From Bradyrhizobium sp. 200 (lineage in GTDB: Bacteria > Pseudomonadota > Alphaproteobacteria > Rhizobiales > Xanthobacteraceae): a stretch of DNA of 64,000 nt. Position 1 is the first letter of the stretch. Every line of letters begins with the position of its first letter. Made by a program: the position numbers and the translations under genes. The notes below the pieces were generated by a model. It saw nothing but the letters and a program-made list of their open reading frames with translations. It made no database searches and was not told where the DNA came from. This document shows positions 54,801 to 62,200 of this stretch, in pieces. The stretch is taken from the NCBI RefSeq assembly GCF_023100945.1, contig NZ_CP064689.1:5066001-5130000 (forward strand), in the 5' to 3' direction.

Positions 54801-56243
54801 GCCGGCGATGGACTGCGACGAATCCCGAGCCATCGTCTTGAGGATCGTGGTCCAATGCGCCGCAAGGCGTTCGATCGTCGCCGCCTCGAACAAGGTCGTC
54901 GCGTAGGTAAAGATGGCGCGTAGCTCTCCTGACAGTCCCTCTTCGCTGTCGAGCGCCAGATCGAACTTGACGGTGTCGACGTTGGCCTCGATTTTCTCGA
55001 TCTGCAAACCCGTCAGGCCGAGCGAATTTTCCGATACCCGGCGGCGCTGGTGATTGTAGAGAACCTGGAAGAGAGGATTCTGACTCAGACTGCGTTTCGG
55101 CTGCAGTACCTCGAGCAGGCGTTCGAACGGAAGATCCTGATTCTCCTGCGCCTCGATCGTCGCTGCATGGACCGATGCGATGAAGTCCGCGATTGTTGCG
55201 CACCCGTCGAGCTGCGTACGAAGCACCTGGGTGTTGACGAACAGTCCGATCATCCCCCGGGTCTCATCCCGGTGGCGATTGGCGACCGGCACGCCGACGC
55301 CGATATCGGATTGACCGGTGTAGCGATAGAGCAGCAGCTTGAAGCTCGCGAGCAGGACGACGAACAGCGTCGTCTGGTGCTTGCGCGCCAAAGCGCGCAA
55401 GGCATCGGCAAGCGCCGGGTCAAGTTCCATGCGAACCGCAGCGCCGGCGAGGTCGGGAACCGCCGGCCGCGCCCGATCGATGGGAAGCTGCAGCACCGCC
55501 GGATCCTTGAGACGGGTGGTCCAGTAGGCGACTTGCCGCTCGCCGTCGACCGCGCTCATCCAGAGCCGCTGCCATTCCGCATAGTCGGCGTATTCAATAT
55601 CAAGCTCCGGCAGCGCCGGCGGCTTGCCACGCGCGACAGACTCATACAGGCGCCAGAACTCATCGACCAGCACCCCCATCGACCAGCCGTCGGCCACGAT
55701 ATGGTGCAGACTGACCACGACAAACTGGTCGTCTTCTTCCAGCGTCAGCAAAGCGACACGTATGAGCGGGCCGGCCTCAAGATCGAAGGGTTGTGCGGCT
55801 TCCTCCCATGCCAACCGGCGAGCCTGCCCTTCGCCGTCCACTTTGACGTGCCGCAGCTTGACCGGTTGCGGGTCGAGCAGGATCTGCTCGGCTTCCCTGC
55901 CCTCCTGCCGAAACACCGTGCGAAGCGCGCCGTGCCGGATAACCAGCATGTCGAACGCCTGCTGCATCGCATGCACGTCAAGTTTGCCGTGCACCCGCAC
56001 CGTCGCCGAGATGTTGTAGGCGGCGCTGCCGGGATCCATTCGCCACAGGAACCAGAGGCGCGACTGCGCGAAGGAAAGCGGAGCGCGTGCCCGCTGTTGA
56101 CGCGCAATCGGCAGCATCGCCAAATTGACGCCTTTGGCCGCAAGCTGTGTCAGGAACACATGCTGCTTGTTCGCATCGAGGCGCATCAATCGCCTTGAGA
56201 TGTCGCGAAGCTGCTGCTTCTGCGTCGTGGCACTATCACTCAT
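39807..56243 (-). CDS. four-module NRPS with terminal thioesterase (C-A-T-E-C-A-T-E-C-A-T-C-A-T-TE)
   Basis: The protein has 5478 residues from ATG 56243, which overlaps the previous stop as ATGAGTGA. Approximate landmarks are C1 HHIVADGWS 180; A1 YTSGSTG 657; T1 GGDSI 1049; E1 HHLVIDGVSW 1229; C2 HHHILLDGWS 1705; A2 2178; T2 2569; E2 HHLVVDGVSW 2749; C3 HHHILLDGWS 3224; A3 3689; T3 GGDSI 4072; C4 HHILMDGWS 4279; A4 4736; T4 GGNSI 5136; TE GWSLGG 5271 and GDNHF 5443. Ten-residue codes read against GrsA are: A1 and A4 DGEGSGGVTK (resembling basic-residue codes of siderophore synthetases, taken here as hydroxy-ornithine/lysine type); A2 DVWHFGRINK (Ser-like start, otherwise unassigned); A3 DILQCGLVWK (Gly-like). 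The two E domains predict D-residues 1 and 2 of this protein, and DCL-type C domains follow. TE releases the chain by hydrolysis or cyclisation. Confidence 0.94.
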   Translation of the reverse strand: MSDSATTQKQQLRDISRRLMRLDANKQHVFLTQLAAKGVNLAMLPIARQQRARAPLSFAQSRLWFLWRMDPGSAAYNISATVRVHGKLDVHAMQQAFDMLVIRHGALRTVFRQEGREAEQILLDPQPVKLRHVKVDGEGQARRLAWEEAAQPFDLEAGPLIRVALLTLEEDDQFVVVSLHHIVADGWSMGVLVDEFWRLYESVARGKPPALPELDIEYADYAEWQRLWMSAVDGERQVAYWTTRLKDPAVLQLPIDRARPAVPDLAGAAVRMELDPALADALRALARKHQTTLFVVLLASFKLLLYRYTGQSDIGVGVPVANRHRDETRGMIGLFVNTQVLRTQLDGCATIADFIASVHAATIEAQENQDLPFERLLEVLQPKRSLSQNPLFQVLYNHQRRRVSENSLGLTGLQIEKIEANVDTVKFDLALDSEEGLSGELRAIFTYATTLFEAATIERLAAHWTTILKTMARDSSQSIAGIALLSGQELARLRAWNEADAGPASPFTPVHQTVARLAAQTPDAPALVFGDDIISYGELDRRANRLAHRLIRLGVGRSDLVGVSARRSPSLVVAFLAVLKTGAAYLPLDPEHPVKRQLGTMHDAGVHFVLTDATGAALTSQQAGVEVVSLDAVDLDQEPESDPAIAVEAQSLAYVIYTSGSTGIPKGVAVEHGPFAMHCEATAGLYDMDRHSRELHFLSFTFDGAHERLWTALTCGAALVMRDENLWSAEQTLDIMRKQRVTNAGFPPAYLQQLADFAAWRGNPPPVSLYSFGGEAMPKAGFDKVKRALKPKTLINGYGPTETVVTPLVWKVDASEEIEGNYAPIGRPVGRRSAYVLDADLNVAPVGVTGELFIGGEGVARGYWRRGALTAERFIPDPFGAPGMRLYRTGDLARWRADGVVEYVGRSDHQVKIRGFRIELGEIEAWLMRQPGVQSAVVIARDTGATRQLVGYVCGEGAFDETAMCAALSDGLPDYMVPARIVRLESLPLTAHGKVDREALPVPDMPAVTAAHVAPRTATETTLAAIWAELLGQTLIGVDDNFFELGGDSIISLQMVGRARQAGVLIEPRDVFRHQTLQELALAASMEQAMQVAEPEKDLAGSEHPLSPIQARFFGEDAGERHHWNQAVLLMPQLRLDWTIVERTVAAVVAHHDALRLRFEDVDGAWRATYGAAPSGSELLWIRNGIRDAAAVTALASTAQASLSLRGPLLRVVGMDLADGSQRLLISVHHLVIDGVSWRILLEDFAAAYGQMKQGAASIALAPKSQSYASWAARLKAHAGSFELAAELPYWLERKPVADLPCDDDHGDVDRVAEGEEILLTFDAGLTTRLLKEAPSAYRTQVNDLLLAALSRAVSGWSGIDDVLVELEGHGREDVFAGAEISRTVGWFTTAFPVRLPGGSSDNAALIKAVKEELRAIPTRGLGYGALRYLGTEEQRRALFALPEPRIVFNYLGQFDASLGEGASFKLAPESAGATRSASAPLGRWLSINGQVSDGLLRLSFSFGRRRYRRATVERLAEHYAAALRELVDHCTGGARGITPSDVDLSRLSQADLDILCTTIDCREIEDIYPLSPMQQGMLFHALRDGESGNYVNQVGLEVRGLDPGRLRTAWQEVSARHAVLRTGFAWRELSGSAQQVVYRHVTLPFVEEDWSEQAAGMDRGELEAALAQAAQAERAQGFNLSHAPLQRVRLIRLGEGRHWLIWIHHHILLDGWSSARLIAEILQRERGGRLPAVHGRYRDYIGWLQGQDREASTTFWRTALAELDEPTFLAGALGGTSSTGASGHGSLDLLLTSDLTARLLAFARRERVTLNTLLQGAWAQLLRRHTGQRVVCFGATVSGRPAEIAGSEEMVGLFINTLPVVDQANPQAEIGAWLRDLQERNIDLRDHGWMPLYEIQRLAGRSGRPLFDSILVFENYPIDQALRGENESGTRFGRVEQVSITNYALTVAVFAKPDGINLGFRYDRGRFDEAQIEYLQACLSRLLAQIVTDAAAPLGALTGLDVDETRQVLRWSGGAPELEKIPDFGGGIVAQIEAQAVGSPSSIALVFGDQQVSYGDLNARANRLARQLRDRGIGHDQLVGVALERSVELIAGVLAVLKVGAGYLPLDPDYPPGRLLHMLRDSGAGLVLTQGHLLERLAPVIAEAAVEAWTIDVETEAEAGVPACNLDIALDPGSLAYVIYTSGSTGMPKGVACSHGALAARLGWMQAEYRLDAGETLLQKTPFSFDVSVWEILWPLAVGARLAIAAPGAHREPRLLIDAVVTHDVTTLHFVPPMLEHFIAEPEAKRCVTLKRLFAGGEALSSELKARVLAAFPSVRFDNRYGPTEALINATFWNCRDDGAARVPIGRPIPGTAIRILDADLNMVPAGVTGELFIGGVGLARGYWQRQGLTAERFIPDPFGGPGERLYRTGDLARWRSDGAVEYVGRSDHQIKIRGFRIELGEIESRLLEQPGVRSAVVVAREVGAGRQLVGYVSGATELDGTALRTALASVLPDYMVPSRIVPLERLPLAPNGKVDRRALPAPDHATYSGSEHQAPRTPAEIALAAIWVELLGRPVVGLADNFFELGGDSIISLQMVSRARRAGYLIEPRDVFQYQTLEALALAARAEQQDRARADQGLVSGLHPLLPIQTRFFAEDVSERDHWNQAVLLRPKDRLDWQTTERAISAVLDHHDALRLRFEERGGVWRAEHGAAPAAAELLWIRSAADGEAVTALASSAQASLSLSNGPLLRAVGIDVADGSQRLLIVIHHLVVDGVSWRVLLEDIAAAYSQLAQGGTAALPPKSHAYSLWGARLHAYAASSELAAELPYWTERSGGLDLPCDEDHDGIDYVADADEVALSFDAELTQRLLTDVPSAYRTQINDVLLAALARAVWQWSGQDDVLVELEGHGREDLFADIDISRTVGWFTTTFPVRLVGGSRDPSSLIKSVKEELRAVPGRGLGYGVLRYLGSEEQRAALSDVTEPKIAFNYLGQIDGGAGEAALFAMTQEGAGPSRSASSPLRRWLSVNGTVREGQLRLSFGFGRKRYRRETVSRLAALYEAALRELVDHCTSGACGVTPSDMVLSGLGQTDLDRLELDWRRIEDVYPLSPMQQGMLFHAMHDGENGLYVNQVAAEIHGLDAGKLHHAWQAVSDRHAVLRTGFVWRDLSGSAQQVVYRHAEVPFVEEDWRARAAVLEQGELDAALTEVSRQERVEGFDLSRPPLQRVRLIRLGDDRHWLIWTHHHILLDGWSSARLIAEVLQYSGDGRLPALQRRYRDYIGWLQSRDRDAAATFWRTAMAERGEAGFLSDGSVERSSREACGHGALALELDAALTGRLQQFAARERVTLNTLVQAAWAQMLRQHTGQSAVCFGVTVSGRPPQLVGSEDMVGLFINTLPVVDSASPQQKIGAWLRELQDRNLTMREFGWTPLYEIQRLAGRPGRPLFDSILVFENYPVDHALKEKSQRIRVGETRIVETSNYPLFASVGLDERLRLVFNYQRRHFDEAQVARLQSTFVRLLEALSADADRPVGMIAANDPADDALLSRMNSTRCDEPRLGIVEQFEDQVRQSPDAIALVFGEVVLSYGELNGRANVLARGLRDYGVGTDVVVGLALERGVGMMAALLAVLKAGGAYLPLDPDYPPERLAHMLRDSGAALVLTQTALLEQFAPVLKETGAEAWLLDEKDGEGRDAGNLDLTIHPESLAYVIYTSGSTGLPKGVMVRHDAVTNFLATMAERPGLSAQDRVLGLTSLSFDIAVLELWLPLTIGARVVLADRAAAHDPVRLKAMVAAQGVTMIQATPSTWRMLLDHDGPSLPASCRVLCGGEALAPDLARRLVVQAGEVWNLYGPTETTVWSARHRLDAQDNRPVLGGPIGNTTLHVLDNDLNLAPVGVAGELYIGGAGLARGYWQRGALTAERFIPDPFGPSGARLYRTGDVARWRADGVIEYIGRSDHQVKIRGFRIELGEIEARLLAQAGVRSAVVVAREAGAGRQLVGYVSGETSLDGPQLKTALSSVLPDYMVPARIVVLERLPLTPNGKIDRKALPAPDQLAVAAHVTPRTPVEAALAAIWADLLRQPNIGVTDNFFELGGDSIISLQMVSRARREGVLIEPRDCFQHQTIEALAAISGQVRPLKETPTPVRGSLSGLTGEQLEKLGLDWSRVEDIYPLSPMQQGMLFHSLRDAGSGVYVNQVSVEIRGLDAERFRSAWREVTARHPMLRTGFLWRELSGSPLQAVYRDAAAPFEQEDWRGQATSDERIAAALAGERAAEFDLSTPPLQRVRLLRLEDNLYRLIWTYHHILMDGWSSARFVGEVLERYYGGSPAVDPTPYRDYIAWLVAQDAQAAERFWRQQLKSFDQPTQLADAFGSRRHPASGHARCYTRLEKTATADLMAFARRERITINTIIQSVWTLLLQRYTGQQTVTFGVTVAGRPASLDGSQQMLGLFINTLPVIETPSFDGTIGEWLRALQDRNSAIRDYEHTPLYDIQSWAGRAGQTMFDSIIVFENYPIERGMHRGDGSLQFGDLKNVDVTNYPMDLSVLVEETLQVEYTYMPSHFTAAQAEQIKMQFEQLLAALTRDASVLLGSIDPVTTVDAGLADNCNRHATSAVTLPLVHEAISAHAKRHPERTALTIGDKVLSFGALDARANRLAHYLIARGLRPEQRVGVLVERTEATMVALLAVLKAGGAYVPLDPELPPQRRAFVMRDAGISFLLTRQLEEGLDGVERIYLSTFDFNAGPSHAPQPDLHADNLAYLIYTSGSTGTPKGVAVAHGPLAMHCHVTGSLYEIDEGSCELHFLSLAFDGAHERWLTVLSHGARLLMRDAELWTPEQTVEALHAHRVSHIGLPPAYLQQVAEWVEQAGNPLPVKLYSFGGEAMPKAGFDKVKRVLKPRILINGYGPTETVVTPLVWKVDGASECETPYAPIGFPVGDRSAYILDSSLNIAPAGVAGELYLGGFGLARGYHGKAGMTAERFVPDPFAAAPGGRLYRTGDLARWHEDGTVEYLGRSDDQVKINGFRIELGEVQTSLVRHEEIEQAAVVALPGAAGSQLVAYVAPKSAKDASGAAAEALVDRLSDFLRHTLPVYMVPARIMVLDRLPVMSSGKIDRRALPAPDTAARIFVAPQGAAETAMARLWADILKLPQVGVTDNFFELGGNSILSLKVVARLRQDKTFGIEIKLRDLLQKPTIRALLADSGAGAPTTASAPSALLPLNAAVRGRQPVFCVHGGFGTVFDYGPLARRLDGRRQVVGLQSRMLVDGSWSDRSLDAMAADYAREIRQMQPHGPYSLIGWSLGGLLASLVAAELERGGERVDCLAMVDSFVLRQHGGSNRQEVTSHWTDDLAGLLSAVLPPAAIARISSHVEQVKRAGMPETMEIVRRLVAAALEEVPRASADDALLGVDDISGAFAVGRHLKALTQTATPPQRLATAPLCWWTSGRLTQRDWLEVQLPDAVDRGVVGDNHFTILRDAGFLDEICALLAPAATSTASQDQVPEPAE
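44030..45620 (-). repeat. near-identical A-T block, copy in the four-module NRPS
   Basis: This 1.6-kb stretch (module 3 A and T domains) is almost identical at DNA level to 56439-58029 in the two-module NRPS, at a constant offset of 12409 bp. By eye only about ten amino acids differ over some 520. Similarity drops sharply outside the block. Confidence 0.9.
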
Positions 56244-59200
56244 CGGAAAGTTCAATTTCCTTCAACATGTCGAGCATCGCGGCGATGTCGTCGCCGCGCT
56301 TGTCGACCTGAATCTCCGGGGCGAGAGCAGCCGCCATCGTTTCGATGGTCGTCATCTCAAACAGGCGGTTCAGCGGCAGGTCGTGACCGAGATCGCGCTT
56401 GATGCGGCTGACGAGCTGGACGGCGGTGAGAGAGTCCCCGCCGAGTTCGAAGAAATTGTCGGTGACGCCGATATTGGGCTGGCGCAGCAGGTCGGCCCAG
56501 ATGGCGGCCAATGCCGCCTCGACCGGCGTGCGCGGTGTCACATGCTCGGCGCCGGCGAGTTGATCCGGCGCCGGCAACGCCTTGCGGTCGATCTTGCCGT
56601 TCGGCGTCAGCGGCAGCCGCTCCAGCACCACGATCCGCGCCGGCACCATGTAGTCCGGCAGCACCGAGGACAGGGCGGTCTTGATCGCCGGTCCATCCAG
56701 CGACGTCTCGCCGCTGACATAGCCCACGAGCTGACGGCCTGCCCCGGCCTCGCGCGCCACCACCACCGCCGACCGTACGCCGGCCTGCGCCAGCAGCCGC
56801 GCCTCGATCTCGCCAAGCTCGATCCGGAAGCCGCGGATCTTCACCTGATGATCGGAGCGGCCGATATATTCGATCACGCCGTCGGCGCGCCACCGCGCCA
56901 CGTCGCCGGTACGGTACAGCCGCGCGCCTGAGGGGCCGAACGGATCGGGAATGAAGCGCTCCGCCGTCAGCGCGCCGCGTTGCCAATAGCCGCGCGCGAG
57001 TCCTGCACCGCCGACATAAAGCTCGCCGGCAACCCCGACCGGCGCCAGGTTGAGGTCGTTGTCCAGGATGTGCAGCGTGGTGTTGCCGATCGGGCCGCCC
57101 AGCACCGGACGGTTGTCCTGTGCGTCGAGGCGGTGGCGGGCCGACCACACCGTGGTCTCGGTCGGACCGTACAGGTTCCACACCTCGCCGGCCTGCGCCA
57201 CCAGCCGCCGCGCCAGATCCGGCGCCAGCGCCTCGCCGCCGCACAGCACGCGGCAGCTTGCCGGAAGCGACGGGCCGTCATGATCAAGCAGCATCCGCCA
57301 GGTCGACGGCGTCGCCTGGATCATGGTCACGCCCTGGGCTGCCACCATCGCCTTGAGCCTGACAGGATCATGTGCCGCCGCACGATCCGCCAGCACCACG
57401 CGCGCGCCTATGGTGAGTGGTAGCCACAGTTCCAGCACCGCAATGTCGAACGACAGCGAGGTCAGGCCGAGCACCCGATCCTGCGCGCTGAGGCCCGGCC
57501 GCTCCGCCATCGTCGCCAAGAAGTTCGTCACCGCATCGTGGCGGACCATTACGCCCTTGGGCAGGCCGGTCGAGCCTGAGGTGTAGATCACATAGGCCAG
57601 GCTCTCGGGGTGAATTGTGAGATCGAGGTTGCCGGCATCACGGCCTTCGCCATCCTTCTCGTCGAGCAGCCACTCTTCGGCGCCGGTCTCCTTGAGCACC
57701 GGCGCGAACTGCTCCAGCAGCGCCGTCTGCGTCAGCACCAGTGCTGCGCCGCTGTCGCGCAGCATGTGGGCAAGTCGCTCCGGCGGGTAATCCGGATCGA
57801 GCGGCAGATACGCCCCGCCCGCCTTCAGCACCGCCAGCAACGCGACCATCATCCCGACGCCGCGCTCCAGCGCCAGCCCCACCACCACGTCTGTCCCGAC
57901 ACCGTAATCCCGCAGTCCCCGCGCCAGCACGTTGGCCCGTCCATTCAGCTCGCCGTAGCTTAGCGCCTCATCGCCAAACACAAGTGCTATCGCATCCGGA
58001 GATTGGCGGACCTGTTTCTCGAACTGCTCATGGAAACGACGATCTCGTGGATATCGGACATCCGTCCGATTCCACATCTCCAGCAAAAGCTGTCGCTCGT
58101 CGCAAGGCAGAATATCAAGTTGCCGCACTGGAGAGCGTGGCGCACGTTCCAGATTCTCGGCCAATTGCTCGAGCGCACGCTGCATCAACGCGCAAACGCG
58201 ATCGGGCGACAGCGGATGGATCACCTGCGCCGTCACACCCAGCGCCTGACCGTAATCCTCCACCGCCAACATCAGCGGATAGTTGGTGCGCTCTTCGCCG
58301 CCGAGCCACTCGATGCCGTCCACGCCTGCGGTGGGCGCGTCCGCAGACGGGTTGTCCGGCATGGCGTTGTGACGATAGTTCAGGATCGAACTGAACAAGG
58401 GAGCCGGCGCCGCGACGTTGCTGCATCGTTGCGCGAGCGCAAGCGACGCATGTTCATGCGCCATCAGCTCGGCGAGCCGGGCTTGCGCATGACGGACACT
58501 GTCTTCGACCGAGGTGCCATCGAGGTCGAGCCGCAGTGGCAAGGTATTGATGAACAATCCCATGGGACGATCGCCGCCGGCGCCGGCATGCATGCGGCCG
58601 AACAGCACCGTGCCGAACACGACGTGCTCGCGCCCGCTGCTCCGCGCCACCACCTGGCCCCAGGCGAGATGGCAGAGGCTGGCGAGGCTCACGCCCAGGC
58701 GCCGCGCCTGAGCCCGAAGCCGTCCGTTGAGCGATTCCGACAGCGTTCGCCGCGCTTCCGCCACCCCACGGCCGTCGCCGTGCACCCTGTCCAGACCAAA
58801 CGGCGTGGTCGGCTCATCGATATGCGACAGCATGCTTCGGAAGAAGCGTTCATGCTCAGCCGTAGTGTCCGAATCCAGCGTCTGGGCCAAGAGATTGCGG
58901 AACGGATACGGATCCGTCAGCTCATGACCGCGCCCGGACAATATCTTCCGGACTTCATCATGCATCACTTCAAGGGTGGAATGATCCCCGATCAGGTGAT
59001 GCAGCAATACGAGCAGCAGCCAGCGGTCATCCCTGCCGGGATCGCGGGCCACCGCAAATCGCAACAGCGGCGCCTGTCGCAGATCGATCCGATTCCGACG
59101 CGGATCAAAACGCCGCGCAAGCTGTTCATGCACCGGGCTTTCGCGATCCAGTTCGACCTCGGTGACAATCAAGGGAGCGCGTCGCCAGACCACCTGGGCC

Positions 59201-62200
59201 GGGGTGGAAAGACCCTCCCATTCAATGGACGTGCGAAGGATGTCGTGACGATCGATCACCTGCTGGACGGCAGCCAGATAGCGGTCGAGCAAGTCGCGGC
59301 TCGCAAACGCCATTTGGCCGACGAGCAAATAGGGATCGCCTTGCGCCGCCAGCAGGTGGTGAAACAGGATGCCGTCCTGAAGCGGCGACAGTCCGTAAAT
59401 GTCCTGAACGTTGGCAACACCACCGGGAACGCTGGCCACGACGCTATCGATGTCCGATTGCTCCAATCTGATCAACGGCAACATGCCGGGCGTAATCGTG
59501 GTGGCCTGCATCGGGATCAGGTTGGCCGTCACTTCGGCTACATCGCCACCATCAAGGCTTGCGGCGAAATCACTCAACACCGGCTTGGCGAACAGCGTGC
59601 GCACATCCGCGCTGAGCGAATGCCGATGTAGCCGCTCCAGCACGCGGACCGCGAGCAGCGAGTGGCCGCCCAGTTCAAAGAAGTGATCGTTGCGTCCAAT
59701 GCGCTCGACGCCCAGCAGCTCGGCCCAGACCTTCGCAACAGTTTCTTCGCGTTCGCCTTGCAGCGCTTCATAGCCGCGACGCACAAACGCATCGTCCTCA
59801 GGCGCCGGCAGCGCCTTGCGATCGACCTTGCCGTTCGGCGTGAGCGGCAACGCGTCCAGACGCACGAAAGCCGACGGCACCATATGTTCCGGCAAGCAAG
59901 CACGGAGATGGCTGCGCATCGCAGATGCAAACTCGCCGCTGTCAAGCCTGGAGCCGTCATCCTCCTGCGCGGCCGGCACCACATAGGCAACCAGCCGCCG
60001 GTCCCCGCCGTGATCCTGCCGCGCCAACACCACCGCATCGGCCACACCGGCATGCTGGTTCAGTCGAAACTCGATCTCGCCCAATTCGATGCGGAAGCCG
60101 CGGATCTTGACCTGATAGTCATTTCGACCGAGAAACTCGATATTGCCATCCGACAGATAGCGTCCGAGATCGCCGGTGCGATACATCCGCGCGCCTATGT
60201 CGCCATCAAAGGGATCGAACACGAAGCGTTCCGCCGTCAGATCGGTGCGATCGAGATACCCGCGCGCGACCCCTGCCCCGGCGATGTAAATCTCGCCGAT
60301 TGCCCCGAGCGGAACGGGCGCGCCGAATTTGTCCAGCAGATAAATCCGCGTGTTCGGAAGCGGGCGGCCGATCGGAACGATGCCCCCTTCAAAGCCCATC
60401 GGACGCAGCCACGTCGTGGCGCAGACGGTTGTCTCCGTCGGCCCGTAGCCGTTGAAGACGGCTATATTTGAAGGCAGTCCCTTGATAAGTTCGGCCTTGG
60501 GCAACTCGCCGGCAAGGACGAGCACTTGCAGCGATGCAAAACAATCAAGGTCCGTCCGTCCCTGCAGCATGGCCGGCGGCAAGGTCGCATGCGTAATCCG
60601 CTCGCGCGCGAGATAACTCAGCAGCTCCGACGCGTTGCGATGCTCGCGCGGACCCACGAGAAACAATTCGGCTCCCGCACACAGGGCCATGACGATTTCC
60701 CAAGTGCTGGCATCGAAACTGAACGAAGCGAACTGAACGACGCGGCTGCGCGAGGAAACTTCAAACAGCGCTTGCTGGGCCAGCGCCAAATTCACCAGGC
60801 CGCGATGCTCGACTGTCACGCCTTTTGGCGTGCCGGTCGAACCGGATGTGTAGATGATGTAGGCAAGATGACGTGATGTCAGGCCCGCGACGTCAGGGTT
60901 TGACTTCTCCAACCCGGCGATCGTTTCCGCGGTCATCTCCAGATCGACGATCTCGCACGACGTATCTGCGAGCGCCGCGCGTCCGGCACCATCACAAATC
61001 AACAGCTTCGGTTTTGCATCATCGACGATCTGGTGCAGGCGTTCGGTCGGATAGGCAGGATCCAGCGGCAAATAGGCGCCGCCCGCCTTGAGTACGGCCA
61101 AGAGGCTGACGACCATGGCAATACCGCGTTCCAGGCAGATCGCCACGGGCTGATCAGGAACCACGCCCAATCCGATCAGATGGTGAGCGAGCTGATTGGC
61201 CATTACATCGAGTTCGCCATAGCTCAGGCGAAGGTTCTCGTGGACCAATGCAGTGGTATCGGGCGCTTTTCGGACTTGCTCCACGAACAGTTCATGGATG
61301 CAACGTTCCGAGGGGTACGGCGAAGCGGTCTGATTCCAGGTCTTCAGAACGAGTTCTCGTTCCTCGGCATCCACCATATCGAACCGGTCGATGACCCGAT
61401 CCGCGCCGGCGACCATGGCTTGCAGTAGGGTAAGCAGATAGTTCCGATGACGTTTGACAGTTGCTTCGTCAAACAGCGCCGTTGCGTAATTCAAGGTCCC
61501 GACGATGCGGCCGTCGGCCTCGCTCAGGTTGAGCTCGAGATCGAACTTGACCTCGCGAAGGGGGATATCGGCGATCTCGGCCTTGAGGCCAGGCAGTTCG
61601 AATACTGCCGACTCGTTGCTCTGCCAGGCGAACACAACCTGAAACACCGGGGTATGATCGAGACGTCGCGGCGGCTGAATGATCTCGACGAGCTGCTCGA
61701 ACGGTAGATCCTGGTGATCCTGAGCCGCCAGCGCTGCGCCGCGCACGCGGTTGAGCAACTCCGCCATGTCAGGCTCGCCCGACAAATCGACGCGGAGCGC
61801 CAGCATATTGACGAAGAAGCCGACCAGACCTTCAATTTCACGCCGGTTGCGATTGGCTGTCGGCGTACCAATCACGACATCGCTCTGACCGGAAAGCCTC
61901 GACAGCACAGCCGCCCATGCCGCCAGCACCGTCATGAATGCCGTCGTGCGATGCATTTGGCCGAGCCGCTTGATGCCACGAGCTAGCTCGGCGCCGATTT
62001 CGATCGGCAACGATGCGCCGGCGAGCGACCTCATCGGCGCTCGCGGTCGATCGGTCGGCAATTCGAGCAATACCGGCGCGGCTGCCAGCGTCTGCCGCCA
62101 ATGGCCGACCTGCTGCTGCAGCCGTTCTCCCGTAAGCCACTGCCGTTGCCAGGCGGCATAGTCTGGATACTGAATCGTCAGCGGCGGCAGCGGATCGCCC

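Noticed and set aside
56244-56255. TTG start four codons upstream for the large NRPS
   Set aside because: The ATG at 56243 forms the common ATGAGTGA stop-start overlap and is more likely.
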